Shown here in pieces: positions 1 through 9,001 of a DNA stretch of 64,000 nt. The notes under the pieces were generated by a model. The model saw nothing but the letters and a program-made list of their open reading frames with translations. It ran no database searches and was not told where the DNA came from. Location of the stretch: positions 62,001 through 126,000 of the forward strand of contig NZ_JAGIYQ010000002.1 of assembly GCF_017814275.1 (NCBI RefSeq), written 5' to 3'. The DNA is from Gottfriedia endophytica. Lineage in GTDB: Bacteria > Bacillota > Bacilli > Bacillales > Bacillaceae_G. How positions within the stretch are numbered: the first letter of the stretch is position 1; the number at the start of each line of letters is the position of its first letter. Position numbers and translations under genes: made by a program.

Positions 1-298
1 TCATTCTGCTTTGCCAACGTTCTAAAACAAATTGAATAGAGTATTCTTCCTCATCTCTAATTGGAATCATACGATGATACTGTGCTCTTTTAAAAGAAAA
101 TAAATTCTTATTATTCTCGTACAAATCAATTGAAAACTCTTCATCTTCATTTAACATGATACGGATATAGGAATCGTACGAAAAGGATGAATTTGGATCT
201 TCATTTTCGATCCCATGTTCTGATAAAATTAATACATATTGCCCTTTTTGATTTTCATTAAATTTTATTGAAAATGCATTTTCAATGCAGCAAATCAT
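1..298 (-). CDS. Hypothetical protein, 3' end cut by window edge
   Basis: An open frame on the minus strand begins at an ATG at 298 behind the ribosome-binding sequence AAGGTG and runs off the left edge after 99 codons. The visible protein begins MICCIENAFSIKFNENQKGQ and is acidic in the middle (NEDEEFSIDLYEN) with aromatic-rich beta-like stretches. I do not recognise the family and see no catalytic motif, signal peptide or membrane segment. The ribosome-binding site and the lack of stops support a real gene. It lies upstream of a stem-loop at 410-455 and is transcribed away from the rest of the window. Confidence 0.6.
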   Translation of the reverse strand, partial: MICCIENAFSIKFNENQKGQYVLILSEHGIENEDPNSSFSYDSYIRIMLNEDEEFSIDLYENNKNLFSFKRAQYHRMIPIRDEEEYSIQFVLERWQSRM

Positions 299-409
299 AT
301 TTTCACCTTCATATAAATGTATTATAAACAGTGTAACATGAATCGAACATTTCTTGAATTTATTGAACCTATATAAAGAATATTGAACTATATTTAGTTA
401 AAAACAGAA

Positions 410-455
410 AAACTATCCTATCATTTCTTATGAAATAATTTAGGATAGTTTTTTT
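410..455. terminator. Stem-loop terminator, probably bidirectional
   Basis: The 11-base arm AAACTATCCTA at 410-420 pairs with TAGGATAGTTT at 441-451, around a 20-base loop. T runs follow on the plus strand (451-455), and on the minus strand the complement of the A-rich 400-410 stretch gives another. It could end transcription coming from the MFS gene on the minus strand. Confidence 0.7.
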
Positions 456-535
456 AATGGCCATTTTCGTATTAATTGTTGTTGATTTTAGTATATGTAA
501 AACGAAGGCTATTTCAATGTACTATAAATAAAGAG

Positions 536-672
536 TACGTGAGTTTCCGCAAAAGGATACTCGCTTTCCTTGGGGCGGGCGGTGAGCCCCCTCGTCGCTA
601 TCGCTCCTGCGGGGTCTCACCTGTCCCGCTGCTCCCACAGGAGTCTCGCACCTTTTGCTCCAACTATTTTCT
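536..672 (+). repeat. Family A intergenic repeat, copy A1
   Basis: GC-rich island in an AT-rich gap. It carries the family words CTCCTGCGGGGTCTCA (about 612-628) and CCCACAGGAGTCTCGCA (about 634-650). The outer arms of the family are eroded here but traces (TTGTTG near 477, ATCTTTTAGAAA near 714) remain, so the full element may span about 470-728. Frames open across it are not genes. Confidence 0.75.
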
Positions 673-735
673 TTATTATTAGAATACTTTCACAAAACCT
701 TTAAAGATAATAAATCTTTTAGAAAGAAACTTAAA

Positions 736-2463
736 TTAAATCAATTCTTTTACTATTGGTTTTTCCATAGACTTTTTAGTATTAATCCTTACTTTTTCCT
801 TCCTAAATACAATTGCTATTAATGTACATAAAAATACAAATGGCATACTCATTTTATATAGACTTACAAAACTACTTGAAATGGTTGAAATTGAGTAACT
901 TGAAATATTATTAGAGTACTTTTGAATCTCTGTCTCTTGTCTTATAACTTCTTGATTTACGTTTTCATAAACCTTTTCTCTTGCTGCTTCTCTTTTTTGA
1001 ACGGGCATTTTATCTAAAATGACCTTCACATTTAGTTCAACAATTTTTTGATGTTCATTTTCTGAAAATAATTGATTTTTGATTGATTGTTTTCCATCTG
1101 ATTGGAGAACAGATTTCGTTTGATTGAAAATCTTCTGTTTTACTGATTCTTGAATATCCAGTTGCTCTACTTGTTTTTTTGCATAATGTAAGACTTTTTC
1201 CTTACTGTTGTCAATTTTGGAAGTTAGTCCTCCAACAAAAATGGCAACTGCCAAAACTACCCCAACTTGACGAAGCATGGAAAATACACTTTGAGATGAT
1301 GTTAAAAGTTCTCCTTCGAATGAAGACGTACTTGCTATCGTTGCAGATGAAATAATAAAACTAAAACCTATTCCTAGCATTGTACATAGTACGATAATTT
1401 CCATTGATTTACTTTCAATACTTAGATTGTGTAAAAGGTAGTATGCTACTCCCATTATACTGAATCCAATAATTACAGGAATGGAAAAACCTATTTTCTT
1501 TACAAGTAGCCCTGCTAATTGAGAAAAAATAAAAATCGAGGCAGATACTGGAGTGATAAGGAGCGCTGCTTCTAATTCTGATTTCCCTTGAAATCTAGTC
1601 AAAAATTGAGGTAGTAATACCATCACACCAATTAAAAAGACAAAGCCAGATGTTACGATTAAAACAGAACCTAAAAATTGACGATCTTTAAACAGTTTAA
1701 GGTTAACCATTGGATTCTTAACCTTTTTCTCTATTAAGATAAAGATAATAATTGATATAATACTAATTACATAACAGCTAATACTTTTGTCAGATGCCCA
1801 TCCCCACGCATTTCCTTTTATTAATACTAAGTTAGTAGGAAATAATGTAGAAATAGAAAAAAGTAGCCCTAACCAATCAATCTTCGCTTTCGTTCTTTTT
1901 TCTTGCTTTAATGGTAGTAACATTAAACAACCAATTAATGCTATGACACATATTGGAATATTTACATAAAACACCCAATTCCAGCTGATTTTTTCTGTTA
2001 TGATTCCGCCAACAGTAGGACCTAATGCTGTAGACAACCCTTGTGATGCACCTAAAAGCGTGAGAGGTATAACTCGTTTATCAATCGGCATAGAGGATAC
2101 ACCTATTATCATACTTAATGGAATTAAGATTGCTGCACCAATACTTTGTAAAAACCTCGCTTCAATTAGTAGTGTTCCTGAGGTTGAGAATCCGCATAAT
2201 AGTGACCCAATCCCAAATAAAAGTATGCCTACTATATAGAATTTACTTTTCCCAAACATTTCTGCAAATCTTGCCATTGGTATAGCAAGTACCGCAATCG
2301 TCATCGTATACACGTTCAGCATCCATGAACTTGTTTCTAAACTTGTGTTTAAATCTGCTTGTATTGCAGGAAGAGTAATGTTCATAATAGTAGAATCGAT
2401 CATACAAATGAATGTCCCTAAACACATTAACAAGACAATTTTCATACTATTATTTTTTGGCAT
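736..2463 (-). CDS. MFS drug exporter, DHA2 (EmrB/QacA) family, 14 TM
   Basis: Proton-driven exporter of the cytoplasmic membrane. The 575-residue protein has the length and hydrophobic pattern of 14-TM DHA2 transporters, the TM1 motif IDSTIMNITLPAIQ (about 22-35) and the motif LGPTVGGIITEKISWNWVF in the TM5 region (about 147-165). Unusually, a hydrophilic, coiled-coil-like stretch of about 115 residues (roughly 420-535) separates the last two membrane segments. The start is the ATG at 2463; its ribosome-binding sequence GGGAG lies in the last codons of padR, whose stop is 3 bases upstream, so the two genes form one operon. Substrate unknown; antibiotics, dyes or an endogenous metabolite are typical for the family. 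Confidence 0.9.
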   Translation of the reverse strand: MPKNNSMKIVLLMCLGTFICMIDSTIMNITLPAIQADLNTSLETSSWMLNVYTMTIAVLAIPMARFAEMFGKSKFYIVGILLFGIGSLLCGFSTSGTLLIEARFLQSIGAAILIPLSMIIGVSSMPIDKRVIPLTLLGASQGLSTALGPTVGGIITEKISWNWVFYVNIPICVIALIGCLMLLPLKQEKRTKAKIDWLGLLFSISTLFPTNLVLIKGNAWGWASDKSISCYVISIISIIIFILIEKKVKNPMVNLKLFKDRQFLGSVLIVTSGFVFLIGVMVLLPQFLTRFQGKSELEAALLITPVSASIFIFSQLAGLLVKKIGFSIPVIIGFSIMGVAYYLLHNLSIESKSMEIIVLCTMLGIGFSFIISSATIASTSSFEGELLTSSQSVFSMLRQVGVVLAVAIFVGGLTSKIDNSKEKVLHYAKKQVEQLDIQESVKQKIFNQTKSVLQSDGKQSIKNQLFSENEHQKIVELNVKVILDKMPVQKREAAREKVYENVNQEVIRQETEIQKYSNNISSYSISTISSSFVSLYKMSMPFVFLCTLIAIVFRKEKVRINTKKSMEKPIVKELI

Positions 2464-2466
2464 TCA

Positions 2467-2988
2467 TTATTCATCTCCCTTTCTTAATTTAGCTAATTCA
2501 TTTTCAATCCATTTTAAAGTGAACTGTGCGCTGTCAATCCCATACAATAAGGTCATCTTTTTAAAAGAATCCATGTTTGGATATTTTTCATTAATTTGAT
2601 TTAAATGTTCTAATTGATTCTTTGCCTTTTGCTCTTCTTTTTTTAGCCAGCTGGTAATATTCTCTTTACTTGTATATCTTCCAAAAAAAATACGAATCAA
2701 TAAATCTGATCTGATTAAAGTTGGATTTAATGGACTTTCCATATAACTCAAGAATTCTTCTTTTCCTCGATTAGTAATAACATAAAGATTTTTGTTTGGT
2801 TTACCTTCTTGTTGGACAACTTCTTTTTCAATAAACGCTTCTTTCTCCATCCTTTTTAAAGCAGGATAAATTGCACCATAAGACGCATCGAAAAAATAGG
2901 CAACGGAATTTTCCATCATTTGCTTAATATCATAGCCACTCATTGGTTTTTCAGTTAAAAACCCTAAGATTACATGTTGAATATTCAT
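2467..2988 (-). CDS. PadR-family transcriptional regulator
   Basis: A 173-residue PadR regulator: an N-terminal winged helix (about 1-85, with MSGYDIKQMMENS and the DASYGAIYPALKRMEKEAFI recognition region) and a C-terminal helical dimerisation domain (about 90-173). PadR proteins usually repress the promoter of a neighbouring exporter and are released by a ligand. Its gene is immediately upstream of the MFS gene in the same direction with a 3-base gap, so it most likely controls that exporter and itself. The AT-rich upstream gap (2989-3183) contains candidate operator sequence, but I could not pick one palindrome with certainty. Confidence 0.92.
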   Translation of the reverse strand: MNIQHVILGFLTEKPMSGYDIKQMMENSVAYFFDASYGAIYPALKRMEKEAFIEKEVVQQEGKPNKNLYVITNRGKEEFLSYMESPLNPTLIRSDLLIRIFFGRYTSKENITSWLKKEEQKAKNQLEHLNQINEKYPNMDSFKKMTLLYGIDSAQFTLKWIENELAKLRKGDE

Positions 2989-3183
2989 TTAAAAATCCAT
3001 CCTTCTTATAATTTATATTAACAATGATAATATATACATTATTAATATTAATTGCAATCGATTTTATTACATTTTTTTAAATTTTTTCATAATTAATAAA
3101 TCTCTATCATCAAAACATGTTATTAAGCCTTTTTCTATAAGAATTGTTAAAACTATTTTCAATAACATCAGATCGCCATAAAC

Positions 3184-3229
3184 AAAAAAAATCTTCAGAG
3201 TAGAAAGCTTTTTACTCTGAAGATTTTTT
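3184..3229 (-). terminator. Terminator after aspA
   Basis: Perfect 13-base stem ATCTTCAGAGTA.../...TACTCTGAAGAT with T runs on both strands. On the minus strand it follows the aspA stop at 3265 and ends in eight T residues, so it is the end of the ansA-aspA operon. Confidence 0.9.
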
Positions 3230-3264
3230 ATCATTTACTATATTTATCTAGACTTAAAATAGGC

Positions 3265-4689
3265 TTATCTCTTTTGAAGAAGTGCTCCTGAAATACCTGG
3301 TTTCGTCATTTCATATGGATTTAAAATTAAATCAAGTTCTTCTTCTGTCAATACTTCATATTGAAGACAAAGCTCTCTCACTGATTTACCTGTAAGTATA
3401 GCTTCACGTGCAATTTTAGACACAACTTCATAACCTAAGTGAGGGTTTACTGCTGTAATCACTCCTACACTTTTTTCTACGTATTCTTTCATTCGGTCTT
3501 CATTAGCTTCAATTCCAGCTAAGCAGTGATCTGTAAAGCTTCGGAATCCATTATTCATAATACTGATTGATTGAAGTAAATTAAATACAAGTACAGGTTC
3601 CATTACGTTCAATTCTAATTGACCTGCTTCAGAAGCCAAACAAATTGTATGGTCATTTCCGATTACTTGGAAGGCAATCTGGTTAATAAGTTCTGCCATA
3701 ACTGGGTTGACTTTTCCTGGCATGATTGAAGAACCTGGTTGGCGTGCTGGTAAGCTAATTTCACCAAGTCCTGCACGTGGACCAGATGCCATTAATCGTA
3801 AATCGTTCGCAATTTTAGACATATTCATCATGCAGACCTTAAGTGCAGCTGAAACTTCTGTATAAGCATCAGTATTTTGCGTTGCATCAACTAAATGTTC
3901 TGCACCTTCAAGAGGTAGTCCACTAATTTCTGCAAGGTTTTTCACTACATATTCAATATATTGTGGGTCTGCATTTAAACCTGTACCTACAGCCGTGGCT
4001 CCCATATTTACTTCATACAAATGCTGGCGTGTTTGTTTAATTCGCTTAATGTCTCTTTCTATTACTCTACTATAAGCTTCAAACTCTTGACCAAGACGGA
4101 TTGGTACAGCATCTTGGAGATGTGTACGTCCCATTTTGATTACATGGTCAAATTGCTCTGCTTTTTTCTTAAATGTATCTAGCATATGATTCATTGTTAC
4201 TAGTAACTTCTCTAACAAACTAAGAGTTGAAATGTGAATCGCAGTTGGGAACGCATCATTCGTAGATTGAGACATATTCACATGTGTATTAGGACTAATT
4301 TTACCGTATTCACCTTTATCATAACCTAAAATCTCAAGAGCACGGTTTGCGATTACTTCATTTGCATTCATATTCATTGAAGTGCCAGCGCCACCTTGAA
4401 TTGGATCGACAATAAAGTACTCATGCCATGCGCCTTCAATAATTTCATCTGCAGCTTTAACAATCGCTTCACCAATCTCTTCATTTAAGCGCTTAACTTT
4501 CATATTTGCTAGTGCAGCTGATTTTTTAACAATTGCTAACGCTTTAATCATTTCTTCATGAATTCGATAGTGTGTGATTGGAAAATTTTCTTTCGCTCTT
4601 AACGTCTGTACTCCATAGTAAACATCAACTGGTATTTCTTTTTCCCCTAGAAAATCTTTTTCAATTCGATATTCTCTCTCGTTAATCAT
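3265..4689 (-). CDS. aspA: Aspartate ammonia-lyase (aspartase)
   Basis: Cytoplasmic enzyme that converts L-aspartate to fumarate and ammonia. The 474 residues match the length of B. subtilis AnsB (about 475). The superfamily signature GSSIMPGKVNPV is at about 319-330, and the SS loop with IMPGK covers the active site. GGAGTSMNMNANEV (about 99-112) and MSQSTNDAFPTA (about 139-150) are the other conserved substrate-binding regions. The gene lies 25 bases downstream of ansA, so asparagine is deamidated to aspartate and then deaminated to fumarate in one operon. Fumarase is the alternative in the superfamily, but operon context and sequence favour aspartase. The start has GGAG six bases upstream. 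Confidence 0.95.
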   Translation of the reverse strand: MINEREYRIEKDFLGEKEIPVDVYYGVQTLRAKENFPITHYRIHEEMIKALAIVKKSAALANMKVKRLNEEIGEAIVKAADEIIEGAWHEYFIVDPIQGGAGTSMNMNANEVIANRALEILGYDKGEYGKISPNTHVNMSQSTNDAFPTAIHISTLSLLEKLLVTMNHMLDTFKKKAEQFDHVIKMGRTHLQDAVPIRLGQEFEAYSRVIERDIKRIKQTRQHLYEVNMGATAVGTGLNADPQYIEYVVKNLAEISGLPLEGAEHLVDATQNTDAYTEVSAALKVCMMNMSKIANDLRLMASGPRAGLGEISLPARQPGSSIMPGKVNPVMAELINQIAFQVIGNDHTICLASEAGQLELNVMEPVLVFNLLQSISIMNNGFRSFTDHCLAGIEANEDRMKEYVEKSVGVITAVNPHLGYEVVSKIAREAILTGKSVRELCLQYEVLTEEELDLILNPYEMTKPGISGALLQKR

Positions 4690-4714
4690 AAATTTCTCCT
4701 ACCCTCTTCTATTT

Positions 4715-5710
4715 TTATAATGTAATGTCTTTTGCAATCGGAGTTTCCATCAATTCTTTTACCTTTTGTGGATCCTGTGTTTTACCTAAAACCCACATCA
4801 ATTTAGGAACAATAGCTTCAGTATTCATATTTTTGGAACGAATAATGACATCTTGATTTACTTTTCGTCCCACTTCATATATATCCATTTCCTCTCCTTC
4901 TTCTAGACATTGGGTAGTAATGACAATTGAAATTCCACAATCAGATAGTTCATTTAATTTCTCTAAAATATTCCTCTCATGAAATGGAATGCCACCGCTT
5001 CCATAACTTTCAATCACAATACCCTTGTAAAGATTTTTCATAGAATCGAAGAACTCAGGCTTTATACCTGGAAATAACTTAACTAATGAAACATCTGTAC
5101 AAAGAGAAGTATCTAATTTAGGCTCTTTATTTTTTAATTTATTAACATGATTATAATAATGAATTTCATCTGTATTTATAGAAGCAACGTAAGGATAGTT
5201 TATACTTTCAAACGCATCATAACTTTTTGTTCTCAGTTTAATAGCTCTAGTCCCCTGTATCACTCTTCCATCAAAAACTACATATACTCCACCGATTTCT
5301 TCACATGCAAATCGAATAGCATCAGATATATTTCTTTTAGCATCTGTTTTCTTAAAAGCAATCGGGATTTGAGAACCTGTAATAACAACTGGCTTTGACA
5401 AATCTTGTAACATATATGAAAGGGCAGCTGAAGTATAAGCCATGGTATCAGTTCCATGGGTAATCACAAAGCCGTCGTAATCATTGTAATGCTCATAAAT
5501 AGCTTTAGCCATTTGGATCCAATATTCTGGTTGTATATTTGTACTATCAAAATTCATTAATGATTTTGTATCTATTCGACAGTATTGCTCTAGTTCTGGT
5601 AAATACCTTAAAAGATCCTCAGCCTCCATTTTAGGAGTTAGACCATTTTCTCCCTCTAATGAAGCAATTGTTCCCCCAGTAGTGAACAACATCAGTTTTT
5701 TCAATTTCAT
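4715..5710 (-). CDS. ansA: Type I (cytoplasmic) L-asparaginase
   Basis: Hydrolyses L-asparagine to aspartate and ammonia. The two asparaginase threonine motifs are visible: TTGGTIAS at about 10-17 and [10 protein letters not shown] at about 85-94. At 331 residues with no signal peptide it is the cytosolic type. First gene of ansA-aspA. A promoter with TTGATT and TATAAT spaced by 17 bases lies upstream, and the direct repeats TTCGCGTAC around it are candidate AnsR operators. GGGG precedes the ATG at 5710. Confidence 0.95.
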   Translation of the reverse strand: MKLKKLMLFTTGGTIASLEGENGLTPKMEAEDLLRYLPELEQYCRIDTKSLMNFDSTNIQPEYWIQMAKAIYEHYNDYDGFVITHGTDTMAYTSAALSYMLQDLSKPVVITGSQIPIAFKKTDAKRNISDAIRFACEEIGGVYVVFDGRVIQGTRAIKLRTKSYDAFESINYPYVASINTDEIHYYNHVNKLKNKEPKLDTSLCTDVSLVKLFPGIKPEFFDSMKNLYKGIVIESYGSGGIPFHERNILEKLNELSDCGISIVITTQCLEEGEEMDIYEVGRKVNQDVIIRSKNMNTEAIVPKLMWVLGKTQDPQKVKELMETPIAKDITL

Positions 5711-5758
5711 GAACCCCTTTAAAATATATTAAGTTTGAAATGAAAATTTTGTTCTCAA

Positions 5759-5767
5759 TTCGCGTAC
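5759..5767. promoter_or_regulatory. Candidate AnsR operator, site 1
   Basis: The 9-mer TTCGCGTAC lies just downstream of the ansA -10 box (5777-5782 read on the minus strand), where a repressor would block initiation. The same word recurs at 5822-5830. GC-containing words are rare in this AT-rich gap. Role as AnsR site is inferred from position. Confidence 0.5.
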
Positions 5768-5776
5768 TTTACTTGT

Positions 5777-5805
5777 ATTATAATAATATGTTAAAGATAA
5801 ATCAA
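5777..5805 (-). promoter_or_regulatory. Probable SigA promoter of ansA-aspA
   Basis: On the minus strand TTGATT (5805-5800) and TATAAT (5782-5777) are separated by exactly 17 bases. The predicted transcript start falls close to the TTCGCGTAC word at 5759-5767. Confidence 0.6.
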
Positions 5806-5821
5806 ACAAAAAATTATTCAT

Positions 5822-5830
5822 TTCGCGTAC
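5822..5830. promoter_or_regulatory. Candidate AnsR operator, site 2
   Basis: Second exact copy of TTCGCGTAC, 63 bases from the first and in the same orientation, in the likely promoter region of ansR itself. It suggests that AnsR also controls its own gene. Confidence 0.45.
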
Positions 5831-5887
5831 ATTTTATTTCCTTAAGATGGTAGAATAATATAAATGAAATTAGAGGAGCGAGGGCAG

Positions 5888-6256
5888 ATGATTAACGAGA
5901 GATTAAAAATACTAAGGAAAAGGAAAAAATGGTCTTTACAATACATAGCTGATCATCTTGGAATTGCTAAGAGTACTTATGCAGGGTATGAGTCAGGTCA
6001 TCGTCGTCCATCTTTAGAAGCCATTCATTTAATTGCTGATTTATTTAATACGTCAACTGATTATCTTCTTGGGAGAGTTGATGAACCTACCTTTAAACCA
6101 AAAGGGAAAAACATCCAGTCCTCTCAGCCTATTGAATTAACGAATCTTCCTTGTTTAGATTTAACGATTGATGGAGAGACTCTTTCTGACGAAGAAATGC
6201 AGCAATTTATTGCTTTTATTAGAGCTAAAAGAGAATTGGAAAAACAGACATTATAA
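5888..6256 (+). CDS. ansR: Xre/HTH_3 repressor of the ans operon
   Basis: A 122-residue regulator with a helix-turn-helix at about 3-60 (RLKILRKRKKWSLQYIADHL, then IAKSTYAGYESGHRRPS) and a short acidic tail. It is divergent to ansA-aspA, as ansR is in B. subtilis, where AnsR represses until asparagine or aspartate is present. I set the start at 5888 because GAGGAG lies about ten bases upstream and the protein then begins MINERLKILR; an in-frame ATG at 5864 overlaps that ribosome-binding site and has none of its own. A stem-loop terminator follows at 6280-6322. Confidence 0.88.
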   Translation: MINERLKILRKRKKWSLQYIADHLGIAKSTYAGYESGHRRPSLEAIHLIADLFNTSTDYLLGRVDEPTFKPKGKNIQSSQPIELTNLPCLDLTIDGETLSDEEMQQFIAFIRAKRELEKQTL

Positions 6257-6279
6257 ATTTCCTTTACGTCAAAACAAAC

Positions 6280-6322
6280 AAAAAATGCCTTCCTTCTCAA
6301 TCATTTAGGCCAGGCATTTTTC
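6280..6322. terminator. Bidirectional terminator between ansR and the PfkB gene
   Basis: AAAAATGCCT pairs with AGGCATTTTT around a 21-base loop; A and T tracts on both sides make it work in both directions. It separates the converging ansR and PfkB-kinase genes. Confidence 0.75.
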
Positions 6323-6354
6323 ACTTAAAACTATCTATCGATTTTTTAATCATC

Positions 6355-7317
6355 TTACTCTATAAAACAATTATATTCGTTACTAGGTTCGAGTCCTTTT
6401 TCTCTCATAAAATCAAGGACGACTTCGGTTGAAGAAATCCCTCCTCTAGCCCCCATAACTGTAACAGAACGAGCTGCAGCCGCATTAGCAAATTTAGCAA
6501 CCATTTTTAAATTATTACATTTATTTAGTGCATAGATAAAGGAACTGCAAAATGTATCCCCAGCACCTGTCACATCTACTACATCCACAGAGATACCTTC
6601 TACATAAACATTCTGATCTTTCGTATGAACAGAGCAGCCTTTCTCAGCATGAGTAACCACGACCACTTCTGTTCCATAACTTAATAATTGCGACACTGCC
6701 TCCTCATATGATGCATCTTTTCGGTATACATCAAACCCTATCTGATTAAAAAATACAATGTCCATTTCTTTGAAAAATAGTCCGTCTCCTGATTCAATAT
6801 GGCCAACATCAAGATCATAAACCATTTTAGCGCCTGATTCACGAACCTTCTTAATAATCTCAATTGCATTCATATTTCCATATCGTAATGGCCTGATTTC
6901 ACCGATTGTTGTGTAAACATACTTAGCTTTGCACATTACATCTAAAATGTCATGTGTAATTTCGATCTGCTGAATTCCTAAAGTAGGAATAATTAATGTA
7001 TGTTCTCCCTCTGCTAAAACAATAATGTTTTTTGCATCTGGTAAACTATCATCATATAAGACATAGCTAGTGTCTATCCCTTGTTTTTGTAAATCTGCAA
7101 GTAAACTTTGTGTTATTTCCCCACCATTTAAGAGTGAAAGAAAATAGACTGATTCGTTATATGAATTATAAACGCTGGCTGCATTTGCAATACTTCCACC
7201 CATTTGAGGCTTCAATGTTTCAACAAGCACTTTATCACTAATTTTCGGCCAGTACGGTGCTCTGTAATATTCATCAAGTGCAACGTCTCCTATGAAAAAA
7301 GAGTAGTCATTGTCCAT
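6355..7317 (-). CDS. PfkB-family carbohydrate/nucleoside kinase
   Basis: ATP-dependent kinase of the ribokinase/PfkB family, 320 residues. The C-terminal signature DVTGAGDTFCSSFIYAL (about 240-256) contains the catalytic Asp of GAGD, and MGGSIANAASVYNS (about 38-51) is the N-terminal sugar-binding region. The start at 7317 is chosen because GGAGGTG stands eight bases before it; a longer frame starting at 7347 has its only AGGA directly against the ATG. It is the last gene of the operon gntR, ECF S component, ecfT, ecfA, ecfA, btpA-like, pfkB. Its substrate is probably the sugar or nucleoside imported and processed by the upstream genes; ribose, a deoxysugar or a nucleoside are all possible. 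Confidence 0.85.
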   Translation of the reverse strand: MDNDYSFFIGDVALDEYYRAPYWPKISDKVLVETLKPQMGGSIANAASVYNSYNESVYFLSLLNGGEITQSLLADLQKQGIDTSYVLYDDSLPDAKNIIVLAEGEHTLIIPTLGIQQIEITHDILDVMCKAKYVYTTIGEIRPLRYGNMNAIEIIKKVRESGAKMVYDLDVGHIESGDGLFFKEMDIVFFNQIGFDVYRKDASYEEAVSQLLSYGTEVVVVTHAEKGCSVHTKDQNVYVEGISVDVVDVTGAGDTFCSSFIYALNKCNNLKMVAKFANAAAARSVTVMGARGGISSTEVVLDFMREKGLEPSNEYNCFIE

Positions 7318-7394
7318 ACGATACACCTCCAGTATGTAATTGCTCATTCCTACATGTTAAAAATACTTTATTTATATTTTCATAGACTTAATTT

Positions 7395-8159
7395 TCAATT
7401 TTTTACATTTAATTGATCTCGGAATTTTTGTAACTCACTAATGAAATAGTTAACATGTTCAACACTTACATTTCCATTGTCTTTATAATTATCTTTTAAA
7501 TAACTCCCAATAATCGCTCCATCAGCTAACTCAAGTTGATTGCTGAAATTTTCTGCGGTTAATCCTGCTCCAACAATTAGTGAGAACTCATCTCCAATAA
7601 TTGCTCGAAATTCCTTTATTTTATCTAAATTTGTTTCGATCCCCGTACCTGTTCCAGTAACTACGATCGCGTCACATCTTCTCATTCCAATTTTCAAATC
7701 TTCTTCTAATGTTCTTCCTGAAAGATAAGGCTGATATTTAAATCTAACCCCTCCAAGAACAAAAGCATTCGTTTGTTCTCTCATTTTTTGAATGAATTCA
7801 TCATACATTTCATCCTTATCAATTTCCAAGTGGCCAGATACTGAATCGATTTGAATAAACTTAGCTTCATATTTATTAGCTAGCTCAAATCCTTTTTGGT
7901 CATCGTCTAAAATATTTACCCCGTAAATAATATCTTTTCGTTCTTTATAAATATACTTTAGCACTTCCTCTACATCTTCTGGACTGCCAAAATAGTTTTC
8001 AATGATTACTGCATCAATCCCATTTTCAATTAATTGATCTATTTCACTCTTTGCAATCTCTAACTTTTCTTCCCTATTTTCACCTTTTAAATGAATCATT
8101 CCTAATATAGGCTTAACAGTCTTGAAAAGATCTAAAAAACTTCTATTTTTATTACTCAT
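7395..8159 (-). CDS. BtpA/SgcQ-family TIM-barrel protein
   Basis: A 254-residue protein of the BtpA/SgcQ family, seen from PILGMIHLKG near the N terminus, the NGIDAVIIENYFGSP loop (about 46-60), DAIVVTGTGTG (about 160-170) and VGAGLTAENF (about 194-203), all typical of phosphate-binding TIM barrels. The family has no firmly settled enzyme activity; SgcQ is called a putative nucleosidase-like protein in E. coli, while BtpA was linked to photosystem I in cyanobacteria. The start at 8159 has GGGAGG six bases upstream. It sits between an ECF importer and a PfkB kinase, which suggests it cleaves or rearranges the imported compound before or after phosphorylation. Confidence 0.82.
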   Translation of the reverse strand: MSNKNRSFLDLFKTVKPILGMIHLKGENREEKLEIAKSEIDQLIENGIDAVIIENYFGSPEDVEEVLKYIYKERKDIIYGVNILDDDQKGFELANKYEAKFIQIDSVSGHLEIDKDEMYDEFIQKMREQTNAFVLGGVRFKYQPYLSGRTLEEDLKIGMRRCDAIVVTGTGTGIETNLDKIKEFRAIIGDEFSLIVGAGLTAENFSNQLELADGAIIGSYLKDNYKDNGNVSVEHVNYFISELQKFRDQLNVKN

Positions 8160-8197
8160 TTTCATCCTCCCGAAATTATAATATAGTTTTCTATTTA

Positions 8198-9001
8198 CTA
8201 ATACTTAGATAAAAGTTCCACAATTTCTTTCCTAAAAAGAATGTTTTCCCCGAAGCCAACCTCACTAGCGAGTTCACCAATTTGAGGCTTCTTTATTTTT
8301 GCTTGTTTTATTATGTTTTGATTTGAAAAGATATCTGTAGCTGATCCATCAGCAATAATTTGTTTATCCGCCATCGTCACTACTCTCGTGAAATTGTCAG
8401 TAACAAACTCCATATCATGAGTGATGGTTATGACACTCTTACCTTCATCCTTTAGTACATCCATAAGAGTTGATAGAACCTTAATTCCTTGCATATCTTG
8501 ACCCGCTGTAGGTTCATCCAAAATGATATATGGTGTTTCTATTGCTAAAATAGCTGCAATTGAGATAAACTTTCTTGTTGAATACGGAACGTCATATGGG
8601 TTCATTTCTAAATAGTCACTCATACCTGTTAGTTCAACAGCTCTGCTTACACGCCGATCAATCTCTTTTTGATCAAGCTTTAAATAGCGCAACATATACT
8701 CAATTTCTTTTTTAACATTACTATTAAAAATTTGATCATCAGGGTTTTGAAATACATATCCTACAAAAGCTGATATTTGTGCAGTTGTTTTATCTTTCGT
8801 ATTTATTCCATTAACAAGTACATCGCCCTTTGTTGGTTTATTCAATCCATTCATAAGCTTTACTGCTGTTGTTTTTCCTGCACCGTTTTGCCCAACAATC
8901 GCAACTCTTTCTCCACTTTCAATTAAGAGATTTAAATTTTCATTGGCAACAAATCCATTTGGGTATGCAAACGTTACATTTTTTAATTCAATTGCGCCCA
9001 T
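8198..9001 (-). CDS. ECF transporter ATPase with degenerate signature motif
   Basis: A 267-residue ABC ATPase of the energy-coupling factor type. Walker A GQNGAGKTT (about 37-45), Q-loop GYVFQNPDDQIF (about 81-92), Walker B YIILDEPTAGQD (about 157-168) and the switch histidine in TITHDMEF (about 195-202) are intact. The ABC signature, normally LSGGQ, is replaced by VPYSTRKF (about 137-144). This implies one of the two composite ATP sites of the heterodimer is catalytically weak. It overlaps the other ATPase gene by 14 bases, so the pair is translationally coupled. Confidence 0.88.
   Translation of the reverse strand: MGAIELKNVTFAYPNGFVANENLNLLIESGERVAIVGQNGAGKTTAVKLMNGLNKPTKGDVLVNGINTKDKTTAQISAFVGYVFQNPDDQIFNSNVKKEIEYMLRYLKLDQKEIDRRVSRAVELTGMSDYLEMNPYDVPYSTRKFISIAAILAIETPYIILDEPTAGQDMQGIKVLSTLMDVLKDEGKSVITITHDMEFVTDNFTRVVTMADKQIIADGSATDIFSNQNIIKQAKIKKPQIGELASEVGFGENILFRKEIVELLSKY

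Noticed and set aside
476-682. Open frame of 68 codons across repeat A1
   Set aside because: No ribosome-binding site; the frame follows the GC-rich repeat, and similar frames appear in other copies of the repeat in varying phase.
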